Shown one piece after another: positions 1-15,190 of a stretch of DNA of 64,000 nt. Source of the DNA: Dechloromonas sp. CZR5 (GTDB taxonomy: Bacteria; Pseudomonadota; Gammaproteobacteria; Burkholderiales; Rhodocyclaceae); contig NZ_VUYQ01000002.1 in assembly GCF_008711155.1 (NCBI RefSeq), forward strand, positions 558,001 through 622,000. The letters are read 5' to 3'. The position numbers and the translations under genes were made by a program. Position 1 is the stretch's first letter. Each line of letters opens with the position of its first letter. The notes under the pieces are model-generated. The model worked only from the letters and a program-made list of their open reading frames with translations. It searched no databases and was not told the DNA's origin.

Positions 1-1084
1 GCAAATCGATACCCTGATTGGCCTTGGCGGATAGCGAGATCGCCACGCCGTTGGCTTCGTCATGCCGCTCGGCCTCGCGTTGGGCCAGATCGATCTTATT
101 GTAGAGCGTGATCCGTTGCAGGGCCTTCGGCAGTCGTTCAAGAATATCCCGATCGGCATCGCTGACACCTGTTCGTGCATCGACGAGGAGAAGAACGACG
201 TCGGAGCGTTCGATTTCCTTCCAGCTGCGCTCTATGCCAATCCGTTCGACTTCGTCGTCGGTTTCGCGCAGGCCGGCGGTATCGATGATATGCAGCGGAA
301 TGCCCTCGATCTGGATGGTCGAGCGCAAGGCGTCGCGCGTGGTGCCGGCAATGGGCGTGACGATGGCCAGGTCGTCGCCAGCCAGGCGGTTGAGCAGCGA
401 GGACTTGCCGACGTTGGGCTGGCCGGCGAGTACGACGTGCAGGCCGGATTGCAGCAGCTTGCCCTGGCTGGCGCGGTCGAAAATCTCGGCGAGCTTCAGT
501 TGCAGGCGTTCGAGGCGGCCGAAGGCATCCGCTGCCTTGAGGAAATCGATATCTTCCTCGGGGAAATCGAGCGTGGCTTCAACCAGCATGCGCAGGTTGA
601 TCAATTCCTCGTTCAACTCGCCAATCGCCTTCGAGAACTCGCCCTGCAGCGAGCGCACCGCAGAGCGGGCTGCGCTGGCCGTGGCGGCATCGATCAGATC
701 GGCGACTGCTTCGGCCTGGGCAAGGTCCATCTTGCCGTTGAGGAAGGCGCGACGGCTGAATTCGCCGGGTTCGGCCAGACGGGCGCCGAGGTCCAGACAG
801 CGGGCGAGCAGCATCTGCATGACTACCGGACCACCGTGGCCCTGCAGTTCGAGTACATCTTCGCCGGTAAAAGAATGCGGGTTAGGAAAGTAAAGCAGCA
901 GGCCGGTATCGATCGTGCTGCCGTCGGCAGCCCTGAAATCGGCCAGCGTCGCGTAGCGCGGCCGGGGAGTCTTGCCGCTCAGTGCAAAAGCAAAGGGCAG
1001 CAAATTGCTGCCCGAGATGCGGATGACGCCGACACCGCCGCGGCCGGGGGCCGTGGCGATGGCGGCGATGGTGCCCTTGTTCAC
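1..1084 (-). CDS. mnmE: tRNA uridine-5-carboxymethylaminomethyl modification GTPase MnmE (TrmE), 3' end outside window
   Basis: With MnmG, MnmE modifies the wobble uridine (U34) of certain tRNAs; it acts in the cytoplasm. The visible 361 residues cover the N-terminal folate-binding domain (starting [20 protein letters not shown]), the first part of the helical domain, and the inserted G domain with a P-loop GQPNVGKSS at about residues 221-229, followed by GTTRDA and DTAGLR switch motifs. The family is about 450 residues, so roughly 90 C-terminal residues, including the conserved C-terminal cysteine motif, lie beyond the left edge. I chose a GTG start at 1082-1084, three bases after the yidC stop; this removes any need for a separate promoter and fits the conserved rpmH-rnpA-yidD-yidC-mnmE order. 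Confidence 0.95.
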   Translation of the reverse strand, partial: MNKGTIAAIATAPGRGGVGVIRISGSNLLPFAFALSGKTPRPRYATLADFRAADGSTIDTGLLLYFPNPHSFTGEDVLELQGHGGPVVMQMLLARCLDLGARLAEPGEFSRRAFLNGKMDLAQAEAVADLIDAATASAARSAVRSLQGEFSKAIGELNEELINLRMLVEATLDFPEEDIDFLKAADAFGRLERLQLKLAEIFDRASQGKLLQSGLHVVLAGQPNVGKSSLLNRLAGDDLAIVTPIAGTTRDALRSTIQIEGIPLHIIDTAGLRETDDEVERIGIERSWKEIERSDVVLLLVDARTGVSDADRDILERLPKALQRITLYNKIDLAQREAERHDEANGVAISLSAKANQGIDL

Positions 1085-1087
1085 ACT

Positions 1088-2731
1088 TTAGGCTTTCGCA
1101 TCGTTGGCAGCCTTGCCGCCAGTGTCGATCATGCGGGTGATCTGCCACTGCTGGGCGATGGACAGCACGTTGTTGACCACCCAGTAGAGCACTAGACCGG
1201 CAGGGAACCAGAAGAACATCACGCCGAAGATCAGCGGCATCATCATCATGACCTTGGCCTGGATCGGGTCCGGCGGGGTCGGGTTCAGCTTGGTCTGCAC
1301 GAACATCGACACCATCATGATGACGGGCAGGATGTAGTAGGGGTCGGCCGAAGCGAGGTCGGTTATCCAGCCGATCCAAGGTGCATCGCGCATTTCGACG
1401 GCGCCGAGCAACACCCAGTAGAGCGCGATGAAGACCGGGATCTGGACCAGGATGGGCAGGCAGCCGCCGAGCGGATTGACCTTCTCGGTCTGGTACAGCT
1501 TCATCATTTCCTGGTTCAGGCGCTGCTTGTCGTCGCCGAAACGTTCCTTGAGCTGCATCAGGCGCGGCGTCAGCACCTTCATCTTGGCCATCGACTTGTA
1601 CGAAGCGGCCGACAGTGGATAGAAAACCGCCTTGATCATGATGGTCAGGATCACGATCGCCCAGCCCCAGTTGCCGACCAGCTTGTGGATGGCTTCCAGC
1701 GCCCAGAAGATCGGGGCGGCAACCACGGTCAGCCAGCCGTAGTCGACCACCAGATCGAGGCCGGTGGCGACCTGCTTGAGGGAAGATTGTTCCTGCGGGC
1801 CGGCATAAAGGCCGACCGAGGCTTCTCCCTTGGCGCCCGGCGCGATTTCGGCGACCGGAACGATCACGCCGGCCTGGAAGATATTGCTGCCATCGACCTT
1901 GCGCATGTAGAACTCGCGCTGGGTCTTGTCTTTCGGTACCACGGCGGCAACGAAATAGTGCTGAACCATGGCCAGCCAGCCGTTGTCGGCCGTCTTGGCG
2001 AATTTGGCCTTGTTGTCGGCGATATGGCCGAAATCGACCTTCTGATACTTGTCGGTTTCGGTATAGACGGCAGGGCCGGTGAAGGTCGATACCATCTTGC
2101 TTTCGCCCGCCGGTGCGACGTCGTCGCGCTGCAACTGGAAGTAAGCATGCGGTGCGATGGCCTTGTCGCTGCCGTTGGCGATTTCCCAAGCGACATCGAC
2201 CAGATAGGACCCACGCTTGAAGGTCAGGATCTTGGCGACCTTGACGCCGTTCTGTTCGGCTTCAAGACGTATCTTCAGCTCGTCACTGCCATCGGCCAGT
2301 TCGCTTGCGCCGGCAACACGCTTGAAGGTGGTGCGGTGGGTCGGCAGGCCTTCGCCGATCAGGCCAGCCTGAGCCATATAGTGATGTTTGGCGTCAAACA
2401 GGACGAAATGCTTGTCCTTTTGATCCTGTTCCCGGTACTTCAGCAACTCCAGACCGACCAGATCGCCGCCTTGAGTGGAAATGGTGGCCTTCAACAGGTC
2501 GGTGCTGACCGTGAAGGTTTCGGCGGTCGATGCCGGCACAGCTGCCGTTGGCGTTACCGGAGCAGCCTTCCCCTGCAGTCCGACCGACGGCGTCGGTACT
2601 GAGCCGGTGGATTGGCCTGCAACCGCAGCTTCCACGGCGGGTTTCGGCTGATTGTATTTCTGCCAGTTTTCCCACAGCATGAAGCTGGAGAAGGTGAAGA
2701 TCAGAACCAGAATAAGGCGTCGAGTGTCCAT
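1088..2731 (-). CDS. yidC: Membrane protein insertase YidC
   Basis: YidC (Oxa1/Alb3 family) inserts and folds inner-membrane proteins alone or with SecYEG. The 547-residue protein has the Gram-negative architecture: an N-terminal membrane anchor at about residues 5-22 (RRLILVLIFTFSSFML), a large periplasmic beta domain (about 60-340), then the conserved insertase core with its transmembrane segments, including the PLSAASYKSMAKMKVL segment and the NPLGGCLPILVQIPVF motif. Length is typical (E. coli about 548). It lies 24 bp after yidD and 3 bp before mnmE, in the usual origin-proximal operon. Confidence 0.97.
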   Translation of the reverse strand: MDTRRLILVLIFTFSSFMLWENWQKYNQPKPAVEAAVAGQSTGSVPTPSVGLQGKAAPVTPTAAVPASTAETFTVSTDLLKATISTQGGDLVGLELLKYREQDQKDKHFVLFDAKHHYMAQAGLIGEGLPTHRTTFKRVAGASELADGSDELKIRLEAEQNGVKVAKILTFKRGSYLVDVAWEIANGSDKAIAPHAYFQLQRDDVAPAGESKMVSTFTGPAVYTETDKYQKVDFGHIADNKAKFAKTADNGWLAMVQHYFVAAVVPKDKTQREFYMRKVDGSNIFQAGVIVPVAEIAPGAKGEASVGLYAGPQEQSSLKQVATGLDLVVDYGWLTVVAAPIFWALEAIHKLVGNWGWAIVILTIMIKAVFYPLSAASYKSMAKMKVLTPRLMQLKERFGDDKQRLNQEMMKLYQTEKVNPLGGCLPILVQIPVFIALYWVLLGAVEMRDAPWIGWITDLASADPYYILPVIMMVSMFVQTKLNPTPPDPIQAKVMMMMPLIFGVMFFWFPAGLVLYWVVNNVLSIAQQWQITRMIDTGGKAANDAKA

Positions 2732-2755
2732 GAACTGCCTACAAAGAATTGTTCG

Positions 2756-2965
2756 TCAGGGTACGGGATCATACCCGCCGGGATGCCACGGGTGACAGCG
2801 GCAGATGCGTTTTGCACCCAGCCAGCCGCCGCGAATGGCGCCATATTTCTGTACTGCTTCCACCGTATATTCCGAACAGCTCGGAAAATATCGGCAACGT
2901 CGTCCGAGAAAAGGGCTGATTGCATATTGATAAGTGCGAACCAGTCCGATCAACAGCCGCTTCAT
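2756..2965 (-). CDS. yidD: Membrane protein insertion efficiency factor YidD
   Basis: A 69-residue basic protein of the YidD family, which assists YidC-dependent membrane protein insertion. The family signature is clear: an N-terminal amphipathic stretch ([17 protein letters not shown]), the cysteine-containing [15 protein letters not shown] motif, and the [15 protein letters not shown] tail. Its ATG overlaps the rnpA stop by four bases (ATGA), which implies translational coupling. The gene sits in the expected slot between rnpA and yidC. Confidence 0.95.
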   Translation of the reverse strand: MKRLLIGLVRTYQYAISPFLGRRCRYFPSCSEYTVEAVQKYGAIRGGWLGAKRICRCHPWHPGGYDPVP

Positions 2966-3333
2966 CCTGTTTCCCGCTTTGGCCGGGGTCGTTGCAGCTT
3001 GTCGAGCAGAACGAGGAAATCATCGGCCAACATTTTGCCATCCAGCGGAGACGGTTTTGTTGCAAGCCGGACGACCAGATCGACTGCCGGCAAAGATGGG
3101 CAACGTAAACGGAACTGTTCGCGGACGACACGCTTGACGCGATTACGGTCTACGGCCCGCTTCAATTGCTTCTTGCCGACAACCAGACCCAGGCGCGCTT
3201 CGGTGTTCCCTTCGGGGCGCGGCTGGTAGTGCAACATCAGCCACTTCCCGCGAATCGCCCTCCTGAAACCAAAAACGGATGAAAATTCATCCGTTTTGGT
3301 CAGGCGATAGCGTCTGGCGAAGCTTTGATTCAC
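2962..3333 (-). CDS. rnpA: Ribonuclease P protein component
   Basis: This is the protein subunit of RNase P, which binds the catalytic RNA and helps it mature tRNA 5' ends. The 123-residue protein starts with the typical [15 protein letters not shown] segment, contains [18 protein letters not shown] and then the RNR signature ([13 protein letters not shown]). It is strongly basic. It lies 15 bp downstream of rpmH and overlaps yidD by 4 bp. The length matches the family. Confidence 0.95.
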   Translation of the reverse strand: MNQSFARRYRLTKTDEFSSVFGFRRAIRGKWLMLHYQPRPEGNTEARLGLVVGKKQLKRAVDRNRVKRVVREQFRLRCPSLPAVDLVVRLATKPSPLDGKMLADDFLVLLDKLQRPRPKRETG

Positions 3334-3348
3334 CTCGCCGTGTCCGGC

Positions 3349-3483
3349 TTAAACAGCCAGACGCTTGCGGCCCTTGGCGCGGCGAGCGGCGAGAACGGCA
3401 CGGCCGCCCTTGGTGCGCGAACGGACCAGGAAGCCATGGGTGCGCTTGCGGCGCACGACCGACGGTTGATACGTGCGTTTCAT
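3349..3483 (-). CDS. rpmH: 50S ribosomal protein L34
   Basis: A 44-residue, very basic protein that starts [20 protein letters not shown] and ends [11 protein letters not shown], the near-invariant L34 sequence. The ATG is at 3481-3483 and the TAA at 3349-3351. It is a structural component of the large ribosomal subunit. It is the first gene of the minus-strand operon and diverges from dnaA, the classic arrangement at bacterial origins. A good sigma70 promoter lies 36 bp upstream of its start. Confidence 0.97.
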   Translation of the reverse strand: MKRTYQPSVVRRKRTHGFLVRSRTKGGRAVLAARRAKGRKRLAV

Positions 3484-3518
3484 GTCGTAATCCCTTGATG
3501 TGCTAAGAAAAACACGCG

Positions 3519-3548
3519 ATTAGACTCCGTTGAGAGGGGGTTTGTCAA
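3519..3548 (-). promoter_or_regulatory. sigma70 promoter of rpmH operon
   Basis: On the minus strand, TTGACA (3543-3548) is followed after 18 bp by TCTAAT (3519-3524), matching 6/6 and 5/6 consensus positions. It points at rpmH. The perfect DnaA box at 3569-3577 lies about 20 bp upstream of the -35 element. Confidence 0.7.
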
Positions 3549-3568
3549 GATCAATTATTTTTCAAAGC

Positions 3569-3577
3569 TGTGGATAA
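3569..3577 (-). promoter_or_regulatory. DnaA box in the rpmH-dnaA intergenic region
   Basis: TGTGGATAA on the plus strand is the exact complement of the consensus DnaA box TTATCCACA. It lies in the 235-bp divergent gap (3484-3718), between the rpmH promoter and the candidate dnaA promoter, so it could serve dnaA autoregulation or be part of the origin. Confidence 0.75.
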
Positions 3578-3627
3578 CTTGATTGAGGGCGGGTAAAATT
3601 GCGAGTTCGTCAGTCACCGAACGGTTT

Positions 3628-3656
3628 TTGACGTATCCAGAAAATTGCAATCAAAT
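3628..3656 (+). promoter_or_regulatory. Candidate sigma70 promoter of dnaA
   Basis: TTGACG (3628-3633) and TCAAAT (3651-3656) are separated by 17 bp, 62 bp upstream of the dnaA ATG. The -10 is only 4/6. A purine-rich ribosome binding stretch (GGGGAGGAG, about 3700-3708) lies just before the start codon. Confidence 0.45.
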
Positions 3657-3718
3657 CATAGATCTAATAACCGCCATCGAATGATTGTTCGAATGCGCGG
3701 GGAGGAGTTTTTTCGTCG

Positions 3719-5113
3719 ATGGCCGGTTTTTGGGAATCCTGTTTGCAACGCTTCGAGCAGGAACTGCCCGCGCAGCAATTCAACACCTGGATCAGGCCGC
3801 TTCGGCTCGAAGGTGAAACCACGGCTCTGGAAAACGGTTTGCGCCTCATCGCGCCCAACGGATTCATCCTGAAGTGGGTACGCGATCGCTATCTGTCGCG
3901 TATCGAAGACTACAGCCGCAACTTTTTTGCCGGCCCGGTGACCATTGCCTTGGTCATCGGTTCGGGCAAGGTTGCGCCGACGCGTGTCGAGGCGACTGCC
4001 GAATCTGTTGAAAGCACCCCGGCCAAGCCGAGCGGACCGGTCGAACGCAAGGGTAGTGCCCAGGAAAAACCGGGAGCCCGCAAGAACAATTACGAAAAAT
4101 CCCGCCTGTTCCCCACTTTCACCTTCGACAATCTCGTCGTCGGCAAGGCCAACGATCTGGCCCGGGCGGCGGCGGTCCAGGTTGCCCATAATCCGGGCGG
4201 TGCCTACAACCCGTTGTTTATCTACGGTGGTGCCGGCCTTGGCAAGACCCACCTGATCCACGCCATCGGCAACACCATCCTGGCAGAAAACCCGGAAAAG
4301 GTCGTCCGCTACGTACACGCCGAGGACTATTACTCCGACGTCGTCCGCGCCTATCAGCAGAAATCCTTCGACACCTTCAAGCGCATGTACCGCTCGCTCG
4401 ATGTGCTGCTGCTCGACGACGTGCAGTTCTTCAACGGCAAGAACCGTTCGCAGGAAGAATTCTTCTTCCTGTTCAACGCGCTGATCGAAGCCCGCAAGCA
4501 GATCATCATTACCTGCGACACCTATCCGAAGGACATCAACGGTCTGGACGACCGGCTGGTCACCCGTTTCGACTGGGGCCTGACCGTGCAGATCGAACCG
4601 CCGGAACTGGAAATGCGCGTCGCCATCCTGAAAAAGAAGGCCGAGGCGGAAGGTATCCAGCTTGACGACGAAGTCGCTTTCTTCATTGCCAAGCATCTAC
4701 GCTCCAATGTGCGCGAGCTGGAAGGGGCGTTGAAGAAGGTGCTGGCCTATTCGTCCTTCCATGGCCGCGCCATTGCACTGGATCTGGCCAAGGAAGCGCT
4801 GAAGGATGTCATTGGTTCGGTACGCAACGTCGGTATCGACAATATCCAGAAGACTGTCGCCGACTATTACAAGATCAAGGTCGCCGACCTGTTCTCCAAG
4901 AAGCGTACACGCGCCATTGCCCGGCCGCGCCAAGCGGCGATGTGGCTATGCCGCGAAGTGACCTCGCACAGTTTCCCGGAAATCGGCGATGCCTTCGGTG
5001 GTCGCGACCATACGACGGTCATTCATGCGGTAAAGACCATCGACAGCCTGCGCACCAAGGAAAACGAGTTGAACCACGATTTGCATGTTTTGCTGCAAGT
5101 ATTGAAAGGATGA
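3719..5113 (+). CDS. dnaA: Chromosomal replication initiator protein DnaA
   Basis: DnaA is the AAA+ ATPase that binds DnaA boxes and opens oriC. The 464-residue protein has domain I at the N terminus (FWESCLQRFEQELPAQQFNT), a linker rich in Pro/Ala/Lys (about 90-125), the AAA+ domain with Walker A GGAGLGKTH near residue 170 and Walker B VLLLDDVQFF, the arginine-containing RELEGALKKV segment, and the C-terminal DNA-binding helix-turn-helix with the DHTTVIHA signature. It is followed by a 209-bp gap and dnaN, the standard order. Confidence 0.98.
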   Translation: MAGFWESCLQRFEQELPAQQFNTWIRPLRLEGETTALENGLRLIAPNGFILKWVRDRYLSRIEDYSRNFFAGPVTIALVIGSGKVAPTRVEATAESVESTPAKPSGPVERKGSAQEKPGARKNNYEKSRLFPTFTFDNLVVGKANDLARAAAVQVAHNPGGAYNPLFIYGGAGLGKTHLIHAIGNTILAENPEKVVRYVHAEDYYSDVVRAYQQKSFDTFKRMYRSLDVLLLDDVQFFNGKNRSQEEFFFLFNALIEARKQIIITCDTYPKDINGLDDRLVTRFDWGLTVQIEPPELEMRVAILKKKAEAEGIQLDDEVAFFIAKHLRSNVRELEGALKKVLAYSSFHGRAIALDLAKEALKDVIGSVRNVGIDNIQKTVADYYKIKVADLFSKKRTRAIARPRQAAMWLCREVTSHSFPEIGDAFGGRDHTTVIHAVKTIDSLRTKENELNHDLHVLLQVLKG

Positions 5114-5322
5114 GGCTGTCGATAATCCTGTGAACAAGTTGTCGACGCTTTGTGAGTCATCTGGTGAAACCCGCTTTGTGGGAAAATTATCCGGATTTCA
5201 TCCACAGGCAATCCAGAGACTTTCGCAGACGGCCAAATCAATTTTAATTTATTGAAATAAAAGATAATTTTTCAGTTGTCCACAGAATTGTTCCCGATAT
5301 AGTCTATAAAGGAATTTAATTT
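5114..5322. other. Candidate replication origin (oriC) between dnaA and dnaN
   Basis: This 209-bp gene-free gap combines an AT-rich tract (about 5234-5272) with DnaA-box-like 9-mers: TTGTCCACA at 5276-5284 and TCATCCACA at 5198-5206, each one mismatch from TTATCCACA. A weaker TTATCCGGA lies at about 5187-5195. The AT-rich tract looks like a DNA unwinding element. The dnaA-dnaN gap is a common oriC position, and the strand switch at rpmH/dnaA supports it. The alternatives are that the rpmH-dnaA gap, which holds a perfect box, is part of a bipartite origin, or that these boxes only regulate dnaN. Confidence 0.6.
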
Positions 5323-6429
5323 ATGGTTCTTATTAAAACCCAAAGAGACACGCTTCTTGCCCCGCTGCAGTCTGTGTCGGGAATTGTCGAACGTCGTCAT
5401 ACGCTGCCGATCCTGTCCAACGTCCTGCTGGAAAAGAAGGGGGATCGCCTGACGCTGCTGGCGACCGATATCGAAATTCAGATCACGACTGCGACTGAAG
5501 GCGCTGGTGGCGATGGCGATGGCGCCGTGACGGTGGGTGCCCGCAAATTGCAGGAAATTTTGCGTTCGTTGCCGGATACCACCGAAGTCAGTCTGGTCCT
5601 CGAAGACAAGCGCCTGCAAGTGCGGGGCGGCAAGAGCCGTTTCAGCCTGCAGACCTTGCCGGCCGATGACTTCCCGCGGATGACTATCAGCGAGGGCGAG
5701 ACCAAGCAGTTCTCGATTTCGCAGAAGGCCTTCCGCCAACTGATCAGCAAGACCCAGTACTCGATGGCGGCACAGGACGTGCGCTATTACCTGAACGGTC
5801 TGCTGCTGCTAGTCGAAGGCAAGGAACTGCGTGCCGTGGCCACCGATGGTCACCGCCTGGCCTTTGCCAGCGTCGAGATTGAAACCGAACTGCCGCGCCA
5901 GGAAATGATCCTGCCGCGCAAGACGGTTCTCGAACTGAACCGCCTGCTGGTCGATACCGACGATGCGCTGAACATTACGCTGACCCCGAACCAGGTCCGT
6001 TTCGCTTTCGGTTCCGTCGTTCTGGTTTCGAAGCTTATCGACGGCAAGTTCCCGGATTACGAGCGTGTCGTTCCGGCGACCCTGAAGAACCACATGAAGG
6101 TTGGCCGCCAGACGTTGATGCAAGCCATGCAACGCGCCGCCATCCTGACCAACGAAAAATTCCGTGGTGTCCGTGTCGTGCTCGGTGAAAACAGCCTGAA
6201 GCTGATCGCCGCCAACGCCGAACAGGAAGAAGCACAGGAAGAAATCGAAGTCGACTACACCGGCGACGTCATCGACGTCGGTTTCAACGTCGGCTATCTG
6301 CTGGATGTGCTGAACAACGTCCATGCCGATGAAATCCAGTGGAGTTTCAACGACGCCAATTCGAGCGCGCTGATTACCTTGCCGGGTAACGACCGCTTCA
6401 AGTACGTCGTGATGCCGATGCGCATCTGA
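5323..6429 (+). CDS. dnaN: DNA polymerase III beta subunit (sliding clamp)
   Basis: The beta clamp encircles DNA and tethers DNA polymerase III and other partners. The 368-residue protein has the three-domain clamp layout: RHTLPILSNVLLEKKGDRLT in domain 1, LLVEGKELRAVATDGHRLAF in domain 2, and the C-terminal YVVMPMRI tail typical of clamps. Length is standard (366-368). It starts at an ATG preceded by AAAGGAA. A hairpin terminator follows it, 22 bp after the stop. Confidence 0.98.
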   Translation: MVLIKTQRDTLLAPLQSVSGIVERRHTLPILSNVLLEKKGDRLTLLATDIEIQITTATEGAGGDGDGAVTVGARKLQEILRSLPDTTEVSLVLEDKRLQVRGGKSRFSLQTLPADDFPRMTISEGETKQFSISQKAFRQLISKTQYSMAAQDVRYYLNGLLLLVEGKELRAVATDGHRLAFASVEIETELPRQEMILPRKTVLELNRLLVDTDDALNITLTPNQVRFAFGSVVLVSKLIDGKFPDYERVVPATLKNHMKVGRQTLMQAMQRAAILTNEKFRGVRVVLGENSLKLIAANAEQEEAQEEIEVDYTGDVIDVGFNVGYLLDVLNNVHADEIQWSFNDANSSALITLPGNDRFKYVVMPMRI

Positions 6430-6443
6430 TTTTCCAGCAGTAA

Positions 6444-8993
<2,550 letters not shown>

Positions 8994-9031
8994 GAATTCT
9001 TGCTAAGAAAGGCTGGAGGCGGAGTTCGGGC

Positions 9032-9484
9032 ATGCGCGTCGTAGTTCAGCGCGTCTGTGAGGCGTCGGTCACGGTTGATCGCCAGGTGTCCGGAAGCATC
9101 GGCAAGGGGTTGCTGGTGCTGGCCGGTTTCGAGGCTGACGATAGCGAGAGCGATCTCGACTGGATGGCCGGCAAGCTGGTGCGCATGCGCCTGTTTTCCG
9201 ACGAGGCGGGCGTGATGAATCGCAGCGTTCAGGAGGTCGGCGGCGAGATTCTCGCCGTTTCGCAATTCACGCTCTACGCCTCGGTCAGAAAGGGCAACCG
9301 GCCGTCGTGGAGCCGCGCGGCGCGGGGTGAGGTGTCGGGGCCGTTGTTCGAGCGCTTTGTCGCCAGGCTTTCGGCCGAGCTGGGCAAGCCGGTGCCGACC
9401 GGTGTTTTCGGCGCCGACATGCAGGTAGCGCTGGTCAATGACGGGCCGGTGACCATCGCGGTGGATTCTCGCAACCCCGATTGA
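9032..9484 (+). CDS. dtd: D-aminoacyl-tRNA deacylase
   Basis: Dtd hydrolyses D-amino acids (and glycine mischarged on tRNA-Ala) from tRNA and so protects translation. The 150-residue protein starts [16 protein letters not shown], contains the SQFTLYAS active-site motif near residue 80 and the C-terminal NDGPVTI motif that forms the cross-subunit Gly-Pro element. The ATG at 9032 follows a GGAGGCGGAG purine stretch; the reading frame extends upstream into gyrB, but those residues are not family-like. The length matches E. coli Dtd (145). Confidence 0.95.
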   Translation: MRVVVQRVCEASVTVDRQVSGSIGKGLLVLAGFEADDSESDLDWMAGKLVRMRLFSDEAGVMNRSVQEVGGEILAVSQFTLYASVRKGNRPSWSRAARGEVSGPLFERFVARLSAELGKPVPTGVFGADMQVALVNDGPVTIAVDSRNPD

Positions 9485-9509
9485 TTGCCAATCGGTACAA
9501 ACGTGTTCA

Positions 9510-10646
9510 TCAGAGCCCGGTTTGGGTGCTGGCAATGATCGCCGGATAGCCCGGCGGGCTGTCCTTGTGGTGGTAGATTTCCTTGATGTGGAATTCCAGG
9601 TCGGTCAGGGCGCCGTTTTCGTCGGCGTAGATTTCCTTGATGCGCAGTATTTCCGGCAATGCCGACTTGAAGGCGGCGATCAGGGTGGGGTCGAAATGGC
9701 GGCCGCTCTGCTCGTCGAAGTACTGCAGGGCGGCTTCGAGGCTGACTGCGGCCTTGTAGGGACGAACCGACATCAGGGCATCGAAGACGTCCGCGATGGC
9801 GACGATACGCCCTTCCAGCGGAATGGCTTCGCCGGCGAGGCGTTGCGGGTAGCCGCTGCCGTCCCACTTTTCGTGGTGGGTGAGGGCGATGATGCGGGCG
9901 GTTTCGAGCAGTTCGTTGTCGTGCTTGCCGATGATCTCGGCACCCATCACCGGGTGGCGATACATCACCTCCCATTCCGCTGGGTCGAGCTTGCCCGGTT
10001 TGAGCAGGATGGCGTCGGGGATGCCGATCTTGCCGATGTCGTGCATCGGCGCCGTGTTGAAGATGATGTTGGCCGCTTCTTCCCCCATGCCGTGCGCCAA
10101 GGCGATCAGGCGGGCGTAGTGGCTCATGCGCAGCACGTGGTTGCCGGTTTCGTTGTCCTTGAATTCGGCAGCGCGGCCGAGGCGCCTGATGATCTGCTGG
10201 CGGGTGGTGAGCAGTTCCAGGGTGCGCTGGCGGACCATGCGCTCGAGTTCCCGCGACTGGTCATAGAGGGCCAGATGGGTGCGTACCCGCGCCTTGACGA
10301 TGGGTGGGCTGATCGGCTTGGTGATGTAGTCGACGGCGCCGGTGTCGAGGCCGCGCTGCTCGTCTTCGGTGCTGCCCATCGCGGTGACGAAGATGATCGG
10401 AATGCGCCGCCGGTCGGGGTTCGTCTTCAGGCGCCGGCAGATTTCCAGGCCGCTGATGCCGGGCATCATGATGTCGAGCAGGATCAGATCGGGCGGTTCG
10501 TCGGAATAGACGATCTTCAAGGCCTTTTCACCGGAGGTGGCAACCCGGACGCGATAATCGTCGCGCAGCACTTCGCTGAGCAGTTCGATGTTGTCCGGGC
10601 TGTCATCGACAACCAGCACGCATTGTTTGGGCAGAAGGGGGGACAT
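9510..10646 (-). CDS. Two-component response regulator with HD-GYP domain (predicted cyclic di-GMP phosphodiesterase)
   Basis: A 378-residue RpfG-type regulator. The receiver domain covers about residues 8-125 and carries the acidic pocket VVDDS and the predicted phospho-acceptor D58 (LILLDIMMP). A linker helix leads to an HD-GYP domain with HD at residues 202-203 (MHDIGKIGIP) and the GYP motif at 265-267 (WDGSGYP). Both catalytic signatures are intact, so hydrolysis of cyclic di-GMP is predicted from the family. It lies 23 bp downstream of a giant hybrid histidine kinase on the same strand, which is its likely phosphodonor. Confidence 0.93.
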   Translation of the reverse strand: MSPLLPKQCVLVVDDSPDNIELLSEVLRDDYRVRVATSGEKALKIVYSDEPPDLILLDIMMPGISGLEICRRLKTNPDRRRIPIIFVTAMGSTEDEQRGLDTGAVDYITKPISPPIVKARVRTHLALYDQSRELERMVRQRTLELLTTRQQIIRRLGRAAEFKDNETGNHVLRMSHYARLIALAHGMGEEAANIIFNTAPMHDIGKIGIPDAILLKPGKLDPAEWEVMYRHPVMGAEIIGKHDNELLETARIIALTHHEKWDGSGYPQRLAGEAIPLEGRIVAIADVFDALMSVRPYKAAVSLEAALQYFDEQSGRHFDPTLIAAFKSALPEILRIKEIYADENGALTDLEFHIKEIYHHKDSPPGYPAIIASTQTGL

Positions 10647-10669
10647 GGCTGGCGACTCTCTTTGGCAGG

Positions 10670-14983
<4,314 letters not shown>

Positions 14984-15066
14984 CCCTTCCCCCCCTCGTG
15001 TCGTTTTCTCGATAGCGGCCTGTCGCCGGAGGCCTCGAAATTTATTCTGTGGCGACTTTGTGTCGA

Positions 15067-15095
15067 GATATACGGTGGGCGTATTCCCATGTCAA
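15067..15095 (-). promoter_or_regulatory. sigma70 promoter of the hybrid kinase operon
   Basis: On the minus strand, TTGACA (15090-15095) and TATATC (15067-15072) are 17 bp apart. They lie about 85 bp upstream of the kinase ATG, in the 207-bp gap between apbE and the kinase. Confidence 0.55.
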
Positions 15096-15190
15096 CAAAT
15101 TATGCGATGGGCGTAGGGTTCCGGGCCGCCATTGCCCGGGCTTGCTGCACGGGAAAGGCCGCTTTTTCCGGGTTTTCGGGAAGTCGTGCC

